From an uncultured Lachnoclostridium sp. (GTDB taxonomy: Bacteria; Bacillota; Clostridia; Lachnospirales; Lachnospiraceae), in the NCBI GenBank assembly GCA_946415315.1, contig CAMKRZ010000002.1, forward strand, positions 1 through 64,000: 64,000 bases of DNA, written 5' to 3'. The notes under the pieces were generated by a model. It did no database searches and was not told where the DNA came from. It saw only the letters and a list, made by a program, of their open reading frames with translations. The position numbers were made by a program, and so were the translations under genes. Of this stretch, positions 1-9,821 are shown one piece after another. Within the stretch, counting starts at the first letter, position 1, and each line of letters opens with the position of its first letter.

Positions 1-47
1 TCCCCCTTAGGTAGATTTTGGTATTTACCGTGTCTACCTCAGGGGGA
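1..47. repeat. Large imperfect hairpin at the window edge
   Basis: The left arm TCCCCCTTAGGTAGA (1-15) pairs with TCTACCTCAGGGGGA (33-47), 14 of 15 positions matching. The loop contains a second short inverted repeat, GGTA/TACC. It lies downstream of the leftward gene at 92-811. No T-tract is visible inside the window, so a terminator role is open because the sequence to the left is not available. It could also be the end of a larger element. Confidence 0.6.
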
Positions 48-91
48 TCATATCACGAAGAGCTCCTTTTCTACCCTGATAAGCAGGTTTA

Positions 92-811
92 TTACCTTTT
101 ATTCGATTCTCTCCGGGAATTTCGAGGCAATAGCATTAGTCCATAGGCATCCTTCGTCTCATAAAGAACCCGAGCCTCGTTAATGTCAACGATCAACGCT
201 ACGACTGAGAGAACAATCACATAAAAGAACGTTAATATGTAATAGTTTTGTGCCGAGATGGATGGATTGATCAAGTTAAGAAAAATAATAAATGTAGCAA
301 ATAATCTGGAATAATACGAACGCTTGATCAGATCCCAAAAACTCTCCCACTTTTTGGTGACACCGTAACGCTGCAGTTCAATCATGCCGAGCATTGCTTT
401 GGTATATTTTTTATAGTACAGGATACCGAATACTACCAGCCCACCCAGCATGATCAGTTTCAAGACCAGCAGATTGCTTTGTGCAATGATATCTCCGGCG
501 ACCTTAATAACCAGATACACTGCACCGAAGATCACTGCTGTCTTAAAACCGGAATCATATACCCGCAAGCGCAAGAGCATGAAAACCGTTATTGAAAGGA
601 AAATGAAACCAATGATACCAAACACGGCAGACAAAATATTCATTTTTGAAAGAAACGATGTTAACTCACTCTCGGTCGCCTTGGGTATCATACAGAAGAC
701 AGCAATACCGGTATAGACATTGACACAGATGTATCCGATTTCTGCGATCAGCACTGCTATTTTCAGTCGAAACAGTGTTGTAAAAACCGATTGTTTTACG
801 AATTCGTCCAT
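92..811 (-). CDS. Polytopic membrane protein of unknown function
   Basis: This 239-residue protein has about six hydrophobic segments (roughly residues 17-43, 57-82, 89-109, 113-136, 168-185 and 190-210). It has no signal peptide and no catalytic motif that I recognise. The ATG at 811 follows a GGGGGG ribosome binding site five bases upstream, and a TTGACA/TACAAT promoter lies just upstream. It appears to be a single-gene unit, convergent with nothing visible. I do not recognise the family and do not assign a function beyond integral membrane protein. Confidence 0.7.
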   Translation of the reverse strand: MDEFVKQSVFTTLFRLKIAVLIAEIGYICVNVYTGIAVFCMIPKATESELTSFLSKMNILSAVFGIIGFIFLSITVFMLLRLRVYDSGFKTAVIFGAVYLVIKVAGDIIAQSNLLVLKLIMLGGLVVFGILYYKKYTKAMLGMIELQRYGVTKKWESFWDLIKRSYYSRLFATFIIFLNLINPSISAQNYYILTFFYVIVLSVVALIVDINEARVLYETKDAYGLMLLPRNSRRESNKR

Positions 812-842
812 GGAATCCCCCCTTGGAAAATGTATTTGCGTT

Positions 843-872
843 ATTGTAACATGATATAATTCAGAATGTCAA
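843..872 (-). promoter_or_regulatory. Sigma-A promoter of the 92-811 gene
   Basis: On the minus strand the -35 is TTGACA (867-872) and the -10 is TACAAT (843-848), with an 18-bp spacer. It lies about 30 bases upstream of the start codon. A copy of the GGAAAATG octamer (825-832) falls in the leader. Confidence 0.6.
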
Positions 873-904
873 TATCATTTACTATAAGAACTTGTACTTT
901 TTCT

Positions 905-942
905 TTTTTTACACAAAAAAGCGCCCGGTCAAGCCGAGCGCC
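905..942 (-). terminator. Intrinsic terminator of tmRNA
   Basis: The minus-strand transcript forms GCGCTCGG paired with CCGGGCGC around a five-base loop (about 921-941). A run of six T follows, then a second T-rich stretch. It sits directly after the mature 3' end of ssrA. Confidence 0.85.
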
Positions 943-953
943 ATGTGTCACTA

Positions 954-1307
954 TGGACCTGAGGGGAGTCGAACCCCTGTCCGAATGCCTATCCATTACG
1001 GTTTCTCCCATTACAGACTACCTATCCGGCTTTCGCCCGTTCCCTCCCCTGTGCGCCGATAATCGGGCTCACAGGCTCAGTAGCTTCATCGTACGCCCGC
1101 GCGGGCAAAGCTTACCGCGTGTCGTTTCCCACGTAGATGATGCCGGTTGACCGCTGCGTGGGTGCCGCGGGCCGACAGCCGCCTAATTAGGCAGCAAATG
1201 CAAAACTATTGTCTGCGTTTATATTTAGGTTTTCCGGTTATTTACATGGTCCGGGACATGAATGGCTTCCGCAATCTCAACACACCCGTCGAAACCGGTA
1301 CAAGCCC
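954..1307 (-). ncRNA. ssrA: tmRNA (transfer-messenger RNA)
   Basis: tmRNA rescues stalled ribosomes, adding a degradation tag through its tRNA-like and mRNA-like parts. The 5' acceptor strand GGGCUUG (1301-1307) pairs with the 3' strand CAGGUCC (955-961), with discriminator A at 954. The T-arm reads GGTTCGACTCCCC, and the 5' part contains the conserved GGTTTCGACGGG. CCA is not encoded. The tag frame on the minus strand, ending at TAA near 1185, reads ADNSFAFAA if GCA is the resume codon, similar to clostridial tags ending in FALAA. Length is about 354 nt, normal for one-piece tmRNA. Confidence 0.95.
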
Positions 1308-1340
1308 GGGATAAATGGACAATCCTTCGATTGCCCGCTC

Positions 1341-1369
1341 ATCATATCGCAACGCTCGCAAAATGTCAA
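1341..1369 (-). promoter_or_regulatory. Promoter of ssrA
   Basis: On the minus strand TTGACA (1364-1369) and TATGAT (1341-1346) are separated by 17 bp. The expected start near 1334 gives a short 5' leader before the mature tmRNA end at 1307, consistent with RNase P processing. Confidence 0.8.
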
Positions 1370-1420
1370 GCCTTTCCGAATTGATAAAACATGAGACCGC
1401 GAGCAAGTCATTGTCATTTT

Positions 1421-3115
1421 CTATTTGCCGAAAGAAGCTTGTCGTAGCACATTCTCGTCTGCCCTGCGGATCGCGGCCCTGTTGATCTTCCCGCTTGCGG
1501 TTCGCGGCAGGTCTCTCACATAGGAAACCATGCGAGGGTACTTGTAGATCGCCGCGTGAGTCTTTACAAAATCCTGCAGGATGCTGGTAAGTTTGTCATC
1601 GCCCTGATACCCTTCCTTCAGCACGATGCTTGCCTTCACTACCATCCCCCGTGACCTGCTTGGATATCCCGTGACGGCGCAGAATTTGACTGCCGGATGC
1701 TGCACCAGAATATCCTCGACCTCGGAAGGTCCGATCCGGTAACCGCTCGACTTGATGATATCATCGCCTCTGCCAAGGAAGTAAAAGTAGCCGTCAGGGT
1801 CACGTCTTGCGCGGTCTCCGGTATGATAAACTCCTCCGCGCCACACTTCACGATACCGTTCCGGCTCCCCGAGATACCCGCAGAGTACTCCTACCGGTCG
1901 CTTACCTTCCGTCGGAACGATCACAATCTCACCTTCCTCGTACGGCTTCACCGGTTTATTTTCCGAGTCTACAAGTTCGATGTTATAAAGAGGGGACGCC
2001 TTCCCGATGGCACCTGGGATTCCGTTCTCCCCTACCGGCGTACAGATCTGAAGCGCGGTTTCTGTCTGGCCGAAACCGTCGCGAACCGTCACTCCTGTCG
2101 CTTCGGAAAATCGCTTCGCGACCGAGCCCGGCATCGGCTCTCCCGCGGTAGTAGCCGCCCTCAGAGCGGACCAGTCGTACGCGCCGAGGTCCTCCATACA
2201 GAGGTATTTGTACACTGTCGGAGGTGCGCAGAACGTGTTTACCCGAAACTCCGTGAGCAGACTGAGTAGCTCACCTGCGTAAAATCGGTCGTAATCATAC
2301 ACGAGTACAGTTGCTCCCAGAAACCACTGGCCGTACAGTTTCCCCCATGCGGTCTTGGCCCAACCGGAGTCCGCGACCGACAGATGAATGCCATTTTCTC
2401 TTATACCGTGCCAGTTTTTCGCGGTATAGATGTGCGCGACCGGATACGACCAGTCGTGCATTACTGCCTTCGGAGCACCGTTTGTTCCCGACGTAAAATA
2501 GTAAAGCATCGGAGATTCCGTTCTGTTGAGCACACGTTTTCTCCTTACGCTTCCTTCGCAAACGTTTTCCATGAGATCGTTCCAGAACAGCAGTCCGTCA
2601 ATTTTTCTGCCGACCGATACAACAGTGATCGTATTGCCGGTTTTCTTTTTTACAGCGCCCACCGCATCGACGACTCTGTCGCAGATATCCTCGGAGTTCA
2701 CACAGAGGATCATCCGGATATCCGCTGCAATGCTTCGATCCGCAATATCGTCCGAAGACACCATGTGTGAAGTAGGCACCGCGATCGCACCGAGCTTATG
2801 GAGTGCCATCATCGCGATCCAGAATTCATACCTGCGCTTGAGAAGAAGCATGACAGCGATTCCTGGTCCGATGCCTTTCGACTCCAATGCAGAGGCTGCA
2901 AGATCCGAAAGCAAACTGATTTCTCCGAACGTAAACCGTGTCACAATACCATCGCAGCTTTTGTGCAACAGGGCAAGTTTATCCGGCTCTTCGGACGCGA
3001 TACGGTCCACAACGTCATACGCAAAATTGAAATGTTCCGGAACACTTGTTTCTATGCGCTCTATCGTGCCGTCTGCTGAACAGATCTCGCGGTAATACTC
3101 CTCGTAGTATGTCAT
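1421..3115 (-). CDS. AMP-forming acyl-CoA ligase (ANL superfamily)
   Basis: The enzyme should activate a carboxylic acid with ATP to acyl-AMP and then acyl-CoA. Signature motifs are the P-loop-like YYFTSGTNGAPK, DGFGQTETA, the hinge region TGDRARRDPDGYFYFLGRGDD and the C-terminal PRTASGKI with the catalytic lysine. Overall it resembles acetyl-/medium-chain acyl-CoA synthetases. I chose the ATG at 3115 (564 residues) because AAGGAG lies 8 bases upstream; a GTG at 3124 would give a 4-base overlap with fabZ. It is the last gene of the fab operon, which suggests it feeds acyl groups into or out of lipid synthesis. The substrate cannot be read from sequence. Confidence 0.85.
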   Translation of the reverse strand: MTYYEEYYREICSADGTIERIETSVPEHFNFAYDVVDRIASEEPDKLALLHKSCDGIVTRFTFGEISLLSDLAASALESKGIGPGIAVMLLLKRRYEFWIAMMALHKLGAIAVPTSHMVSSDDIADRSIAADIRMILCVNSEDICDRVVDAVGAVKKKTGNTITVVSVGRKIDGLLFWNDLMENVCEGSVRRKRVLNRTESPMLYYFTSGTNGAPKAVMHDWSYPVAHIYTAKNWHGIRENGIHLSVADSGWAKTAWGKLYGQWFLGATVLVYDYDRFYAGELLSLLTEFRVNTFCAPPTVYKYLCMEDLGAYDWSALRAATTAGEPMPGSVAKRFSEATGVTVRDGFGQTETALQICTPVGENGIPGAIGKASPLYNIELVDSENKPVKPYEEGEIVIVPTEGKRPVGVLCGYLGEPERYREVWRGGVYHTGDRARRDPDGYFYFLGRGDDIIKSSGYRIGPSEVEDILVQHPAVKFCAVTGYPSRSRGMVVKASIVLKEGYQGDDKLTSILQDFVKTHAAIYKYPRMVSYVRDLPRTASGKINRAAIRRADENVLRQASFGK

Positions 3116-3120
3116 CGTTC

Positions 3121-3573
3121 TCACTCCTTAGCCGAAGTTCGGTCTTTCCCGTATTTTCCGGTTATGACAAACGATAAATCTCCGCACGCGCACAGTTCTC
3201 CGTCCACACGAAGTTCCCCATGCACGGAATATAACGGCGGACATGAGCGGACCGGTCTCACTTCGATCACGGCCGTGTCCCCGGGCTTTACCATTCGCCG
3301 GAATTTCACCTTGTCTATCCCGGTGTACACGGCAAGCGCATTTTTTCCGGACAGTTCTCCGGCAAAAAGCACGCACGCGGACTGTGCCATCATCTCACAC
3401 TGGATGACACCGGGCACGATCGGATTTCCCGGAAAATGCCCCTTCAGAAAGAACTCGTCACCCCGTACCGTGTAGTGCGCTGTCGCCGTACCGTCTTCAT
3501 TTTTCGACGCATCATCGATCAGCAGCATCGGGTCACGGTGCGGTAAAATCGTCATAATCTCCTCGCGATTCAT
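3121..3573 (-). CDS. fabZ: 3-hydroxyacyl-ACP dehydratase FabZ
   Basis: FabZ is the hot-dog-fold dehydratase that converts 3-hydroxyacyl-ACP to trans-2-enoyl-ACP in type II fatty acid synthesis. The 150-residue protein begins MNREEIMTILPHRDPMLLID. It has the catalytic His46 in GHFPGNPIVPG and Glu60 in VIQCEMMAQ. The ATG at 3573 is preceded by GGGAG; the longer open frame upstream lies inside fabF and has no family similarity. It sits between fabF and the acyl-CoA ligase. No FabA is seen. Confidence 0.95.
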   Translation of the reverse strand: MNREEIMTILPHRDPMLLIDDASKNEDGTATAHYTVRGDEFFLKGHFPGNPIVPGVIQCEMMAQSACVLFAGELSGKNALAVYTGIDKVKFRRMVKPGDTAVIEVRPVRSCPPLYSVHGELRVDGELCACGDLSFVITGKYGKDRTSAKE

Positions 3574-3602
3574 ACTTGTCTCCCTGATTATCGTACCAAA
3601 AC

Positions 3603-4838
3603 TCACTGCGCCTTGCGGAACGCGATACAGGCATTGTGACCGCCGAAGCCGAGTGATGTGCTGATCGCACAGCTCAGATTCGCCTTTACCGCCTTGTTCG
3701 GCGTGTAATTGAGGTCGCATTCCTCATCCGGTTCCCGATAATTGATCGTCGGCGGAACCACTCCTTCCGAGAGTGCCAAAAGCGAAGCGATCGCCTCAAC
3801 AGCACCGGTTGCGCCAAGCATATGGCCGGTCATGGATTTCGTGGAACTGATGTGAAGGCCGTACGCGTTGTAACCGAACACCTTCTTGAGAGCTTTCGTC
3901 TCCATCACATCGTTCAGGTGAGTGCCGGTCCCATGAGCGTTTACATACACCTCGTCATTCTCGGTAATGTTCGCTTCCCTGACCGCATCCCGTATTGCAC
4001 GCACAGCACCGTCGCCGTCAGGATCGGGCGCTGTAATGTGATAAGCATCCGCGGTATTTCCGTATCCGACGACCTCCGCGATGATGTTGGCACCGCGTTT
4101 TTTCGCATGTTCGTATTCTTCTAAAACAACGATTCCTGCGCCTTCCCCCATGACAAAACCGCCTCTTCTTTTGTCAAACGGCAGGCTTCCCGCATTCGGA
4201 TCGTCCGACAGACTGAGCGCCTGACAGTTGATAAATCCGGCCATTGCAAGCTCGTTGATGGAAGCCTCGCTTCCTCCTGCAATGATCGCATCCGCGTAGT
4301 CGTGTTTGATCGTACGGTACGCCTCACCGATCGTGTGAGTGGAAGTTGCGCAAGCCGTGACGATCGGCAGTGTTGGTCCTTTCGCGCCGAATCGGATGGA
4401 AATCGCACCGGCTGCCATGTTGCTGATCATCATCGGAACGAAGAACGGAGAAACTGCAGAAGGTCCCTTCTCCTCCATTTTCAGCGTCTCACGGATCGTC
4501 GTGTTGATGCCGCCGATCCCGGATCCGACGTATACGCCGAAACGTTCGCGGTCCAGATCGTCATTGAGAATTCCGCTCTGTTCCACCGCCTGCTTCGCAG
4601 CGCCCATCGCGTACTGCATATACAGATCGGATTTCCGGATATCCTGGATCGCGGTGTAGTACTGCTTCGGTTCGAAGTCCTTAACTTCCGCATCCAACGA
4701 AACCGCAATGCGAGACGAATCAAATCTTGCGATATGATCGATACCGCACACTCCGTTCTTCAGGTTCTCCCAAAATGATCCGATCGTATTTCCGATAGGC
4801 GAGATCACGCCCATTCCGGTCACTACTACTCTACACAT
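3603..4838 (-). CDS. fabF: 3-oxoacyl-ACP synthase II FabF
   Basis: This 411-residue condensing enzyme elongates acyl-ACP with malonyl-ACP. The catalytic Cys163 lies in VTACATSTHT, with the two histidines in VNAHGTGT and STKSMTGHMLGATG, giving the Cys-His-His triad of the KAS I/II class. Its start (ATG at 4838, GGAGG five bases upstream) overlaps the end of the fabK-fabG fusion by 8 bases, indicating translational coupling. Neither fabH, fabD nor the acc genes are in this operon, so initiation and malonyl supply must be encoded elsewhere. Confidence 0.96.
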   Translation of the reverse strand: MCRVVVTGMGVISPIGNTIGSFWENLKNGVCGIDHIARFDSSRIAVSLDAEVKDFEPKQYYTAIQDIRKSDLYMQYAMGAAKQAVEQSGILNDDLDRERFGVYVGSGIGGINTTIRETLKMEEKGPSAVSPFFVPMMISNMAAGAISIRFGAKGPTLPIVTACATSTHTIGEAYRTIKHDYADAIIAGGSEASINELAMAGFINCQALSLSDDPNAGSLPFDKRRGGFVMGEGAGIVVLEEYEHAKKRGANIIAEVVGYGNTADAYHITAPDPDGDGAVRAIRDAVREANITENDEVYVNAHGTGTHLNDVMETKALKKVFGYNAYGLHISSTKSMTGHMLGATGAVEAIASLLALSEGVVPPTINYREPDEECDLNYTPNKAVKANLSCAISTSLGFGGHNACIAFRKAQ

Positions 4839-6549
4839 ACATTCCTCCGTCCACTTTCATGATCTCACCGGTAATGTAGGATGACTTCCCGCTTGCCAGA
4901 AAAAGGGCAAGCTCTGCTACATCACGTGGATCTCCCGGTCTTCCAACCGGCAACTGCTTCACATAATTTTCCGCAGCGGTCTCATCGAGAGACGCTGTCA
5001 TATCCGTCTTAATAAAACCGGGAGCGATCGCGTTGCAGCGGATATTCCTCCTGCCATACTCCTTGGCAACTGCCTTGGTAAACCCGATAATGCCGGCTTT
5101 GGATGCCGCATAGTTTGTCTGTCCGCTGTTGCCCATCATACCGACAACGGAACTGATATTCACAATGACGCCGGAGCGCTGTCTCACAAACTGTCGGATC
5201 AACGCTTTCGTCATATAGATCGTCCCCTTTAGGTTCACATCGATCACATCGTCGATCTCCGTCCCCTGAAAACCTGTCAGAAGTCCGTCCTTTGTGATTC
5301 CTGCATTGTTTACAAGGATATCGACATGTCCGAAGTTCGCGAGGATCTGAGCCGCTGTTTCCTCCACACAAGACTGCTCCCTTACGTCACAGGCGTACAA
5401 TTCGACTTTCCCGCCGAATTTTCGTAGCTCATCCGCAGTTTCTTCCGAGGTATTCGATTTCTTCGTCGCGATCAGCGCAAGATCCGCACCGTTTTCCGCA
5501 TAGATTCTTGCAATCGCCAGCCCGATGCCTCTGGTTCCTCCCGTGATCACTGCTGTCTTGCCGCTCAACAGTTTTTCGGAAGCTTTCCCGGGTGCGTACA
5601 TGCCGAAGGTGCGGAGCAGTTCACCCGCCTCACGGCAAACACCATGTACAATGTCCGCACAACTGTCCTCCGTTTTGACAAGCCCTGCAATCTGACCGCA
5701 CATACACGAACCGTTCTTTACGTCTCCTTCGATCGCCGCCCTGCGTAGCGCTCCGGCTCCCATTGCTTCCAGCTCCTCAGGGCGCGTCTGCGGATCTCTC
5801 TCAAGATTCCGGAACGCCCGCGTCATTGCATTTTTCAAAGCGCGGACCGGATGACCTAACGTCTGGCCTGTTACGATCGTATCATGGTCTTTCGCAGCGA
5901 TCACTTTCGCCTTGTAATTGGCATGCACGTTGCATTCCGTAGCTGTCAGGAACCGCGTTCCCATCTGGATCGCGGATGCGCCGAGAAGAAACGATGCTGC
6001 CATTCCGCGGCCGTCCGCAATGCCGCCTGCTGCGATCACGGGTATGTTCACCGCATCAACAACCTGTGGAACAAGCGCCATGGTTGTCGTCTCCCCGACA
6101 TGACCGCCTGACTCACAGCCTTCCGCGACAACCGCGCAGGCTCCCATGCGCTCTGCCATGACGGCAAGCGCAACGCTTGCTACTACGCAGATGACTTTCA
6201 CACCGGCTTCCTTCAGCTTGTCCATGTATTTCGTTGGGTTTCCGGCGCCGGTAGTCACGATCCCGACATGCTCATCACACACCGTATCGACTGCCTCTTC
6301 GATGTACGGGCTCATCAGCATCAGGTTCACACCGAACGGTCTGTCCGTCAGTCCCTTAGCTTTGCGGATCTGAGCGCGAAGCTGTTCTCCGTTTGAATTC
6401 ATGGCTGCGATCAGGCCGAGGCCACCCGCATTGGAGACAGCCGCAGCGAGTTCAGCGTCTGCGATCCAGGCCATTCCTCCCTGCAATACCGGATAGTCGA
6501 TGCCAAGCATCTTGCAGACCGGATTTTCTTTCCACTCCGTTTCTGACAT
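4831..6549 (-). CDS. fabK-fabG: Fused enoyl-ACP reductase (FabK) and 3-oxoacyl-ACP reductase (FabG)
   Basis: A single 572-residue frame carries two complete reductases. Residues about 1-315 are an FMN-dependent FabK: PVLQGGMAWIADAELAAAVS, ESGGHVGE with the catalytic His near 150, and AAGGIADGRG. Residues about 328-572 are an SDR-family FabG: TGGTRGIG near 336-343, NNAG, catalytic Ser near 467, and YAASK with Tyr480/Lys484. The join is about 15 residues with no stop or frameshift. The start at 6549 has AGGAGG five bases upstream. In most Firmicutes these are separate neighbouring genes (fabK, fabD, fabG); here fabD is also absent. The protein would perform the first and last reductions of each elongation cycle. 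Confidence 0.95.
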   Translation of the reverse strand: MSETEWKENPVCKMLGIDYPVLQGGMAWIADAELAAAVSNAGGLGLIAAMNSNGEQLRAQIRKAKGLTDRPFGVNLMLMSPYIEEAVDTVCDEHVGIVTTGAGNPTKYMDKLKEAGVKVICVVASVALAVMAERMGACAVVAEGCESGGHVGETTTMALVPQVVDAVNIPVIAAGGIADGRGMAASFLLGASAIQMGTRFLTATECNVHANYKAKVIAAKDHDTIVTGQTLGHPVRALKNAMTRAFRNLERDPQTRPEELEAMGAGALRRAAIEGDVKNGSCMCGQIAGLVKTEDSCADIVHGVCREAGELLRTFGMYAPGKASEKLLSGKTAVITGGTRGIGLAIARIYAENGADLALIATKKSNTSEETADELRKFGGKVELYACDVREQSCVEETAAQILANFGHVDILVNNAGITKDGLLTGFQGTEIDDVIDVNLKGTIYMTKALIRQFVRQRSGVIVNISSVVGMMGNSGQTNYAASKAGIIGFTKAVAKEYGRRNIRCNAIAPGFIKTDMTASLDETAAENYVKQLPVGRPGDPRDVAELALFLASGKSSYITGEIMKVDGGMYV

Positions 6550-6624
6550 TGCGTCCTCCTGAAAATACACGATTTATGATAAAATCAGCTTTTTCTGTGT
6601 GATCTCAACGCATCACACAGTTTT

Positions 6625-6852
6625 TTACTGCTGAAGCGACTCAATCAGAGCAGCCAGGTCAGCGATCGATCCGATGTTCTGGTTCAGTTCGATCTTGCAG
6701 TCAAACTCGTCCTGCATCTGCATGACCAGTTCCATAACGTCAAGTGAATCCAGTCCGATGTCGGTAAAACGGTCCTCCGCCGTAAGCTCGGTGTCTTCCT
6801 TGCCGATATACTCTGCGATAATGTGAATGATCTTTCCGGTAATCTCTTCCAT
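6625..6852 (-). CDS. acpP: Acyl carrier protein
   Basis: This 75-residue acidic helical protein carries growing acyl chains on a 4'-phosphopantetheine attached to Ser36 in the DIGLDSLDVMELV motif. It is the first gene of the fab operon and has a good ribosome binding site. Its size and motif are typical. Its transcript should start near 6902 from the MerR-type promoter described separately. Confidence 0.97.
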   Translation of the reverse strand: MEEITGKIIHIIAEYIGKEDTELTAEDRFTDIGLDSLDVMELVMQMQDEFDCKIELNQNIGSIADLAALIESLQQ

Positions 6853-6885
6853 GGTGTTCTCCTTTGAATATCCGCATCATGCGGA

Positions 6886-6913
6886 TTGATTATTTTCAAT
6901 TCGCTGCTATAAT
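6886..6913 (+). promoter_or_regulatory. Promoter of the MerR-family regulator
   Basis: TTGATT (6886-6891) and TATAAT (6908-6913) are 16 bp apart, with an extended -10 TG one base upstream (TGCTATAAT). The -10 lies back to back with the -10 of the opposing fab promoter, so the two cannot be opened at once. Transcription would start inside the palindrome at 6919-6933. Confidence 0.7.
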
Positions 6914-6939
6914 AGTCTTGGGGGTAACCCCCAGGTCAA
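6909..6939 (-). promoter_or_regulatory. MerR-type promoter of the fab operon with embedded palindrome
   Basis: On the minus strand the -35 TTGACC (6934-6939) and -10 TATTAT (6909-6914) are separated by 19 bp. This over-long spacer is the hallmark of MerR-activated promoters. The spacer contains a perfect palindrome TGGGGGT-A-ACCCCCA (6919-6933). Activation would come from the regulator untwisting the spacer, as known for MerR, BmrR and SoxR; that the adjacent gene product does this here is inference. Confidence 0.75.
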
Positions 6940-6989
6940 GAAAATTTTTATTAATATTTTCCGAGACAAAATCAAAGGAGAAATTGACA

Positions 6990-7847
6990 ATGAGCCATGT
7001 ACATACAACCGATGAGATCAATGCCCGCCGAGCTGAATACTCCCTGAGTGTCGGTCAGTTCGCCAAGCTTTGCGTTACGACACGTGATACACTTCGCCAT
7101 TACTATGAGCAGGGCATTCTGACTCCCTGGGTGGATCCTGACAACGGCTATCACTACTATTCCGCTTCTCAGATCAGTTCCTTCTACTTCATTACGACTA
7201 TGCGTCAGGCCGGCTGTTCACTCGCGGAGATCGGCAACGTCATACACAATCTCTCAAAAGACGGCATCGTTCGACTCGTCAACAGTAAAATTCTGGATAT
7301 GCAGCGTGAGCTCTATCGGATCAACCAGAAGATCGCTGCGCTTCATCTCGGAATGTGGATTCTCGGACGCTTTGAATCTAACAAGCCGGGATCTCCTTTT
7401 TTGTCGACACTTCCTGAGATGAGCGTCATCTCGACACCGATTGCGCGCAAGGAACATTCGTACCACGCTGCCGACATCGCGGACGACATTTCCGTTCACC
7501 TCTCAAGGGCGGCCTCCGACGAACGGTTTGTCACGTTTCCCTCCGGCGTGACGATCGCTTATGATGACCTTCTTCACGGACGATATGTCTACAACAATGT
7601 CATCAGCCTCAGCCTGTTGCCTGCCGATGGGGAACTGAGCAAACCGCTTCCTTGCTGCCGCGCCGTACTCTGTTCCCACGACCATAACGAGCCTGACATC
7701 GACCGAACATACCGCAGGATCGTTTCCTACATAAAAAGGAACAGGCTCATCGCCTGTTCCGATTTATACTCTGTCAGCCTGATCAATCTTTACGATAACG
7801 CAACCGATCATCAATACTACAAATATCTGTTTATTTGTGTTGAATAA
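6990..7847 (+). CDS. MerR-family transcriptional regulator, probable controller of the fab operon
   Basis: The 285-residue protein starts at the ATG at 6990 with AAAGGAG upstream; the longer frame to 6864 runs back through the promoter and is not credible. Residues about 18-90 form a MerR winged helix-turn-helix (SVGQFAKLCVTTRDTLRHYY, then DPDNGYHYYSASQ), followed by a helical dimerisation stretch. The C-terminal half is probably an effector-binding domain resembling BmrR/GyrI, ending in a beta-rich segment. It is divergent from acpP across a 137-base gap holding a 19-bp-spacer promoter with a palindrome. The ligand is unknown; an acyl-CoA, acyl-ACP or lipid signal is a reasonable guess. Confidence 0.85.
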   Translation: MSHVHTTDEINARRAEYSLSVGQFAKLCVTTRDTLRHYYEQGILTPWVDPDNGYHYYSASQISSFYFITTMRQAGCSLAEIGNVIHNLSKDGIVRLVNSKILDMQRELYRINQKIAALHLGMWILGRFESNKPGSPFLSTLPEMSVISTPIARKEHSYHAADIADDISVHLSRAASDERFVTFPSGVTIAYDDLLHGRYVYNNVISLSLLPADGELSKPLPCCRAVLCSHDHNEPDIDRTYRRIVSYIKRNRLIACSDLYSVSLINLYDNATDHQYYKYLFICVE

Positions 7848-7888
7848 ACCGTTGAACAACTTAATACAAACTTCACCGCTTAAACGTT

Positions 7889-8314
7889 TTATATATTGAA
7901 ATCTTCCGGATGAATGCTTCTTGCGCCGCTCAAGCGTGCCATTGCGCGCGCCATCGCAGCGTTCGAGATGTTGTACTCCACAATGCTCTGCTTGCGCTGC
8001 ATCTCTTCGCGCGCCATATCGAGCGCCACCTGCGCGCGGTGCGCATCGATCTCATCCGGTCTCTCCGCGGAAAATGCCAGCAGCGTCACTTCATTGTCAC
8101 CCGTCTTGATCATCCCGTCCGAAACAATCACTGACTGCGTATTTCCATCCGGATCGCGAAAGCGCACTTCACCGACAGCCACAGTCGTCGCCATCGGGGC
8201 ATGATGCGCCTGGATCTCCATGAGACCGTCGAAGCCCGGGAAAATGATAGACTCGCACTCGCCGTCGTAGAAGATCCTGTCACAGGTAATGATTTTCAGG
8301 TGAAATGTGTTCAT
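7889..8314 (-). CDS. atpC: ATP synthase F1 epsilon subunit
   Basis: The epsilon subunit is part of the central stalk and regulates ATP hydrolysis. The 141-residue protein has the N-terminal beta-sandwich (FHLKIITCDRIFYDGECESI, GLMEIQAHHAPM) and the C-terminal helical hairpin. The ATG at 8314 starts the conserved family; the longer frame begins at a TTG. It ends the atp operon and converges on the MerR gene with a 41-base gap that shows no clear terminator. Confidence 0.95.
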   Translation of the reverse strand: MNTFHLKIITCDRIFYDGECESIIFPGFDGLMEIQAHHAPMATTVAVGEVRFRDPDGNTQSVIVSDGMIKTGDNEVTLLAFSAERPDEIDAHRAQVALDMAREEMQRKQSIVEYNISNAAMARAMARLSGARSIHPEDFNI

Positions 8315-8334
8315 ATGCAACTGCTCTTTCAAAA

Positions 8335-9795
<1,461 letters not shown>

Positions 9796-9821
9796 CTATC
9801 GATTGACAGACCGTTCCTTGA

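Noticed and set aside
866-1394. Open frames on the plus strand over 866-1150 and 1209-1394
   Set aside because: They cover the tmRNA gene and its terminator; RNA structure explains the sequence.
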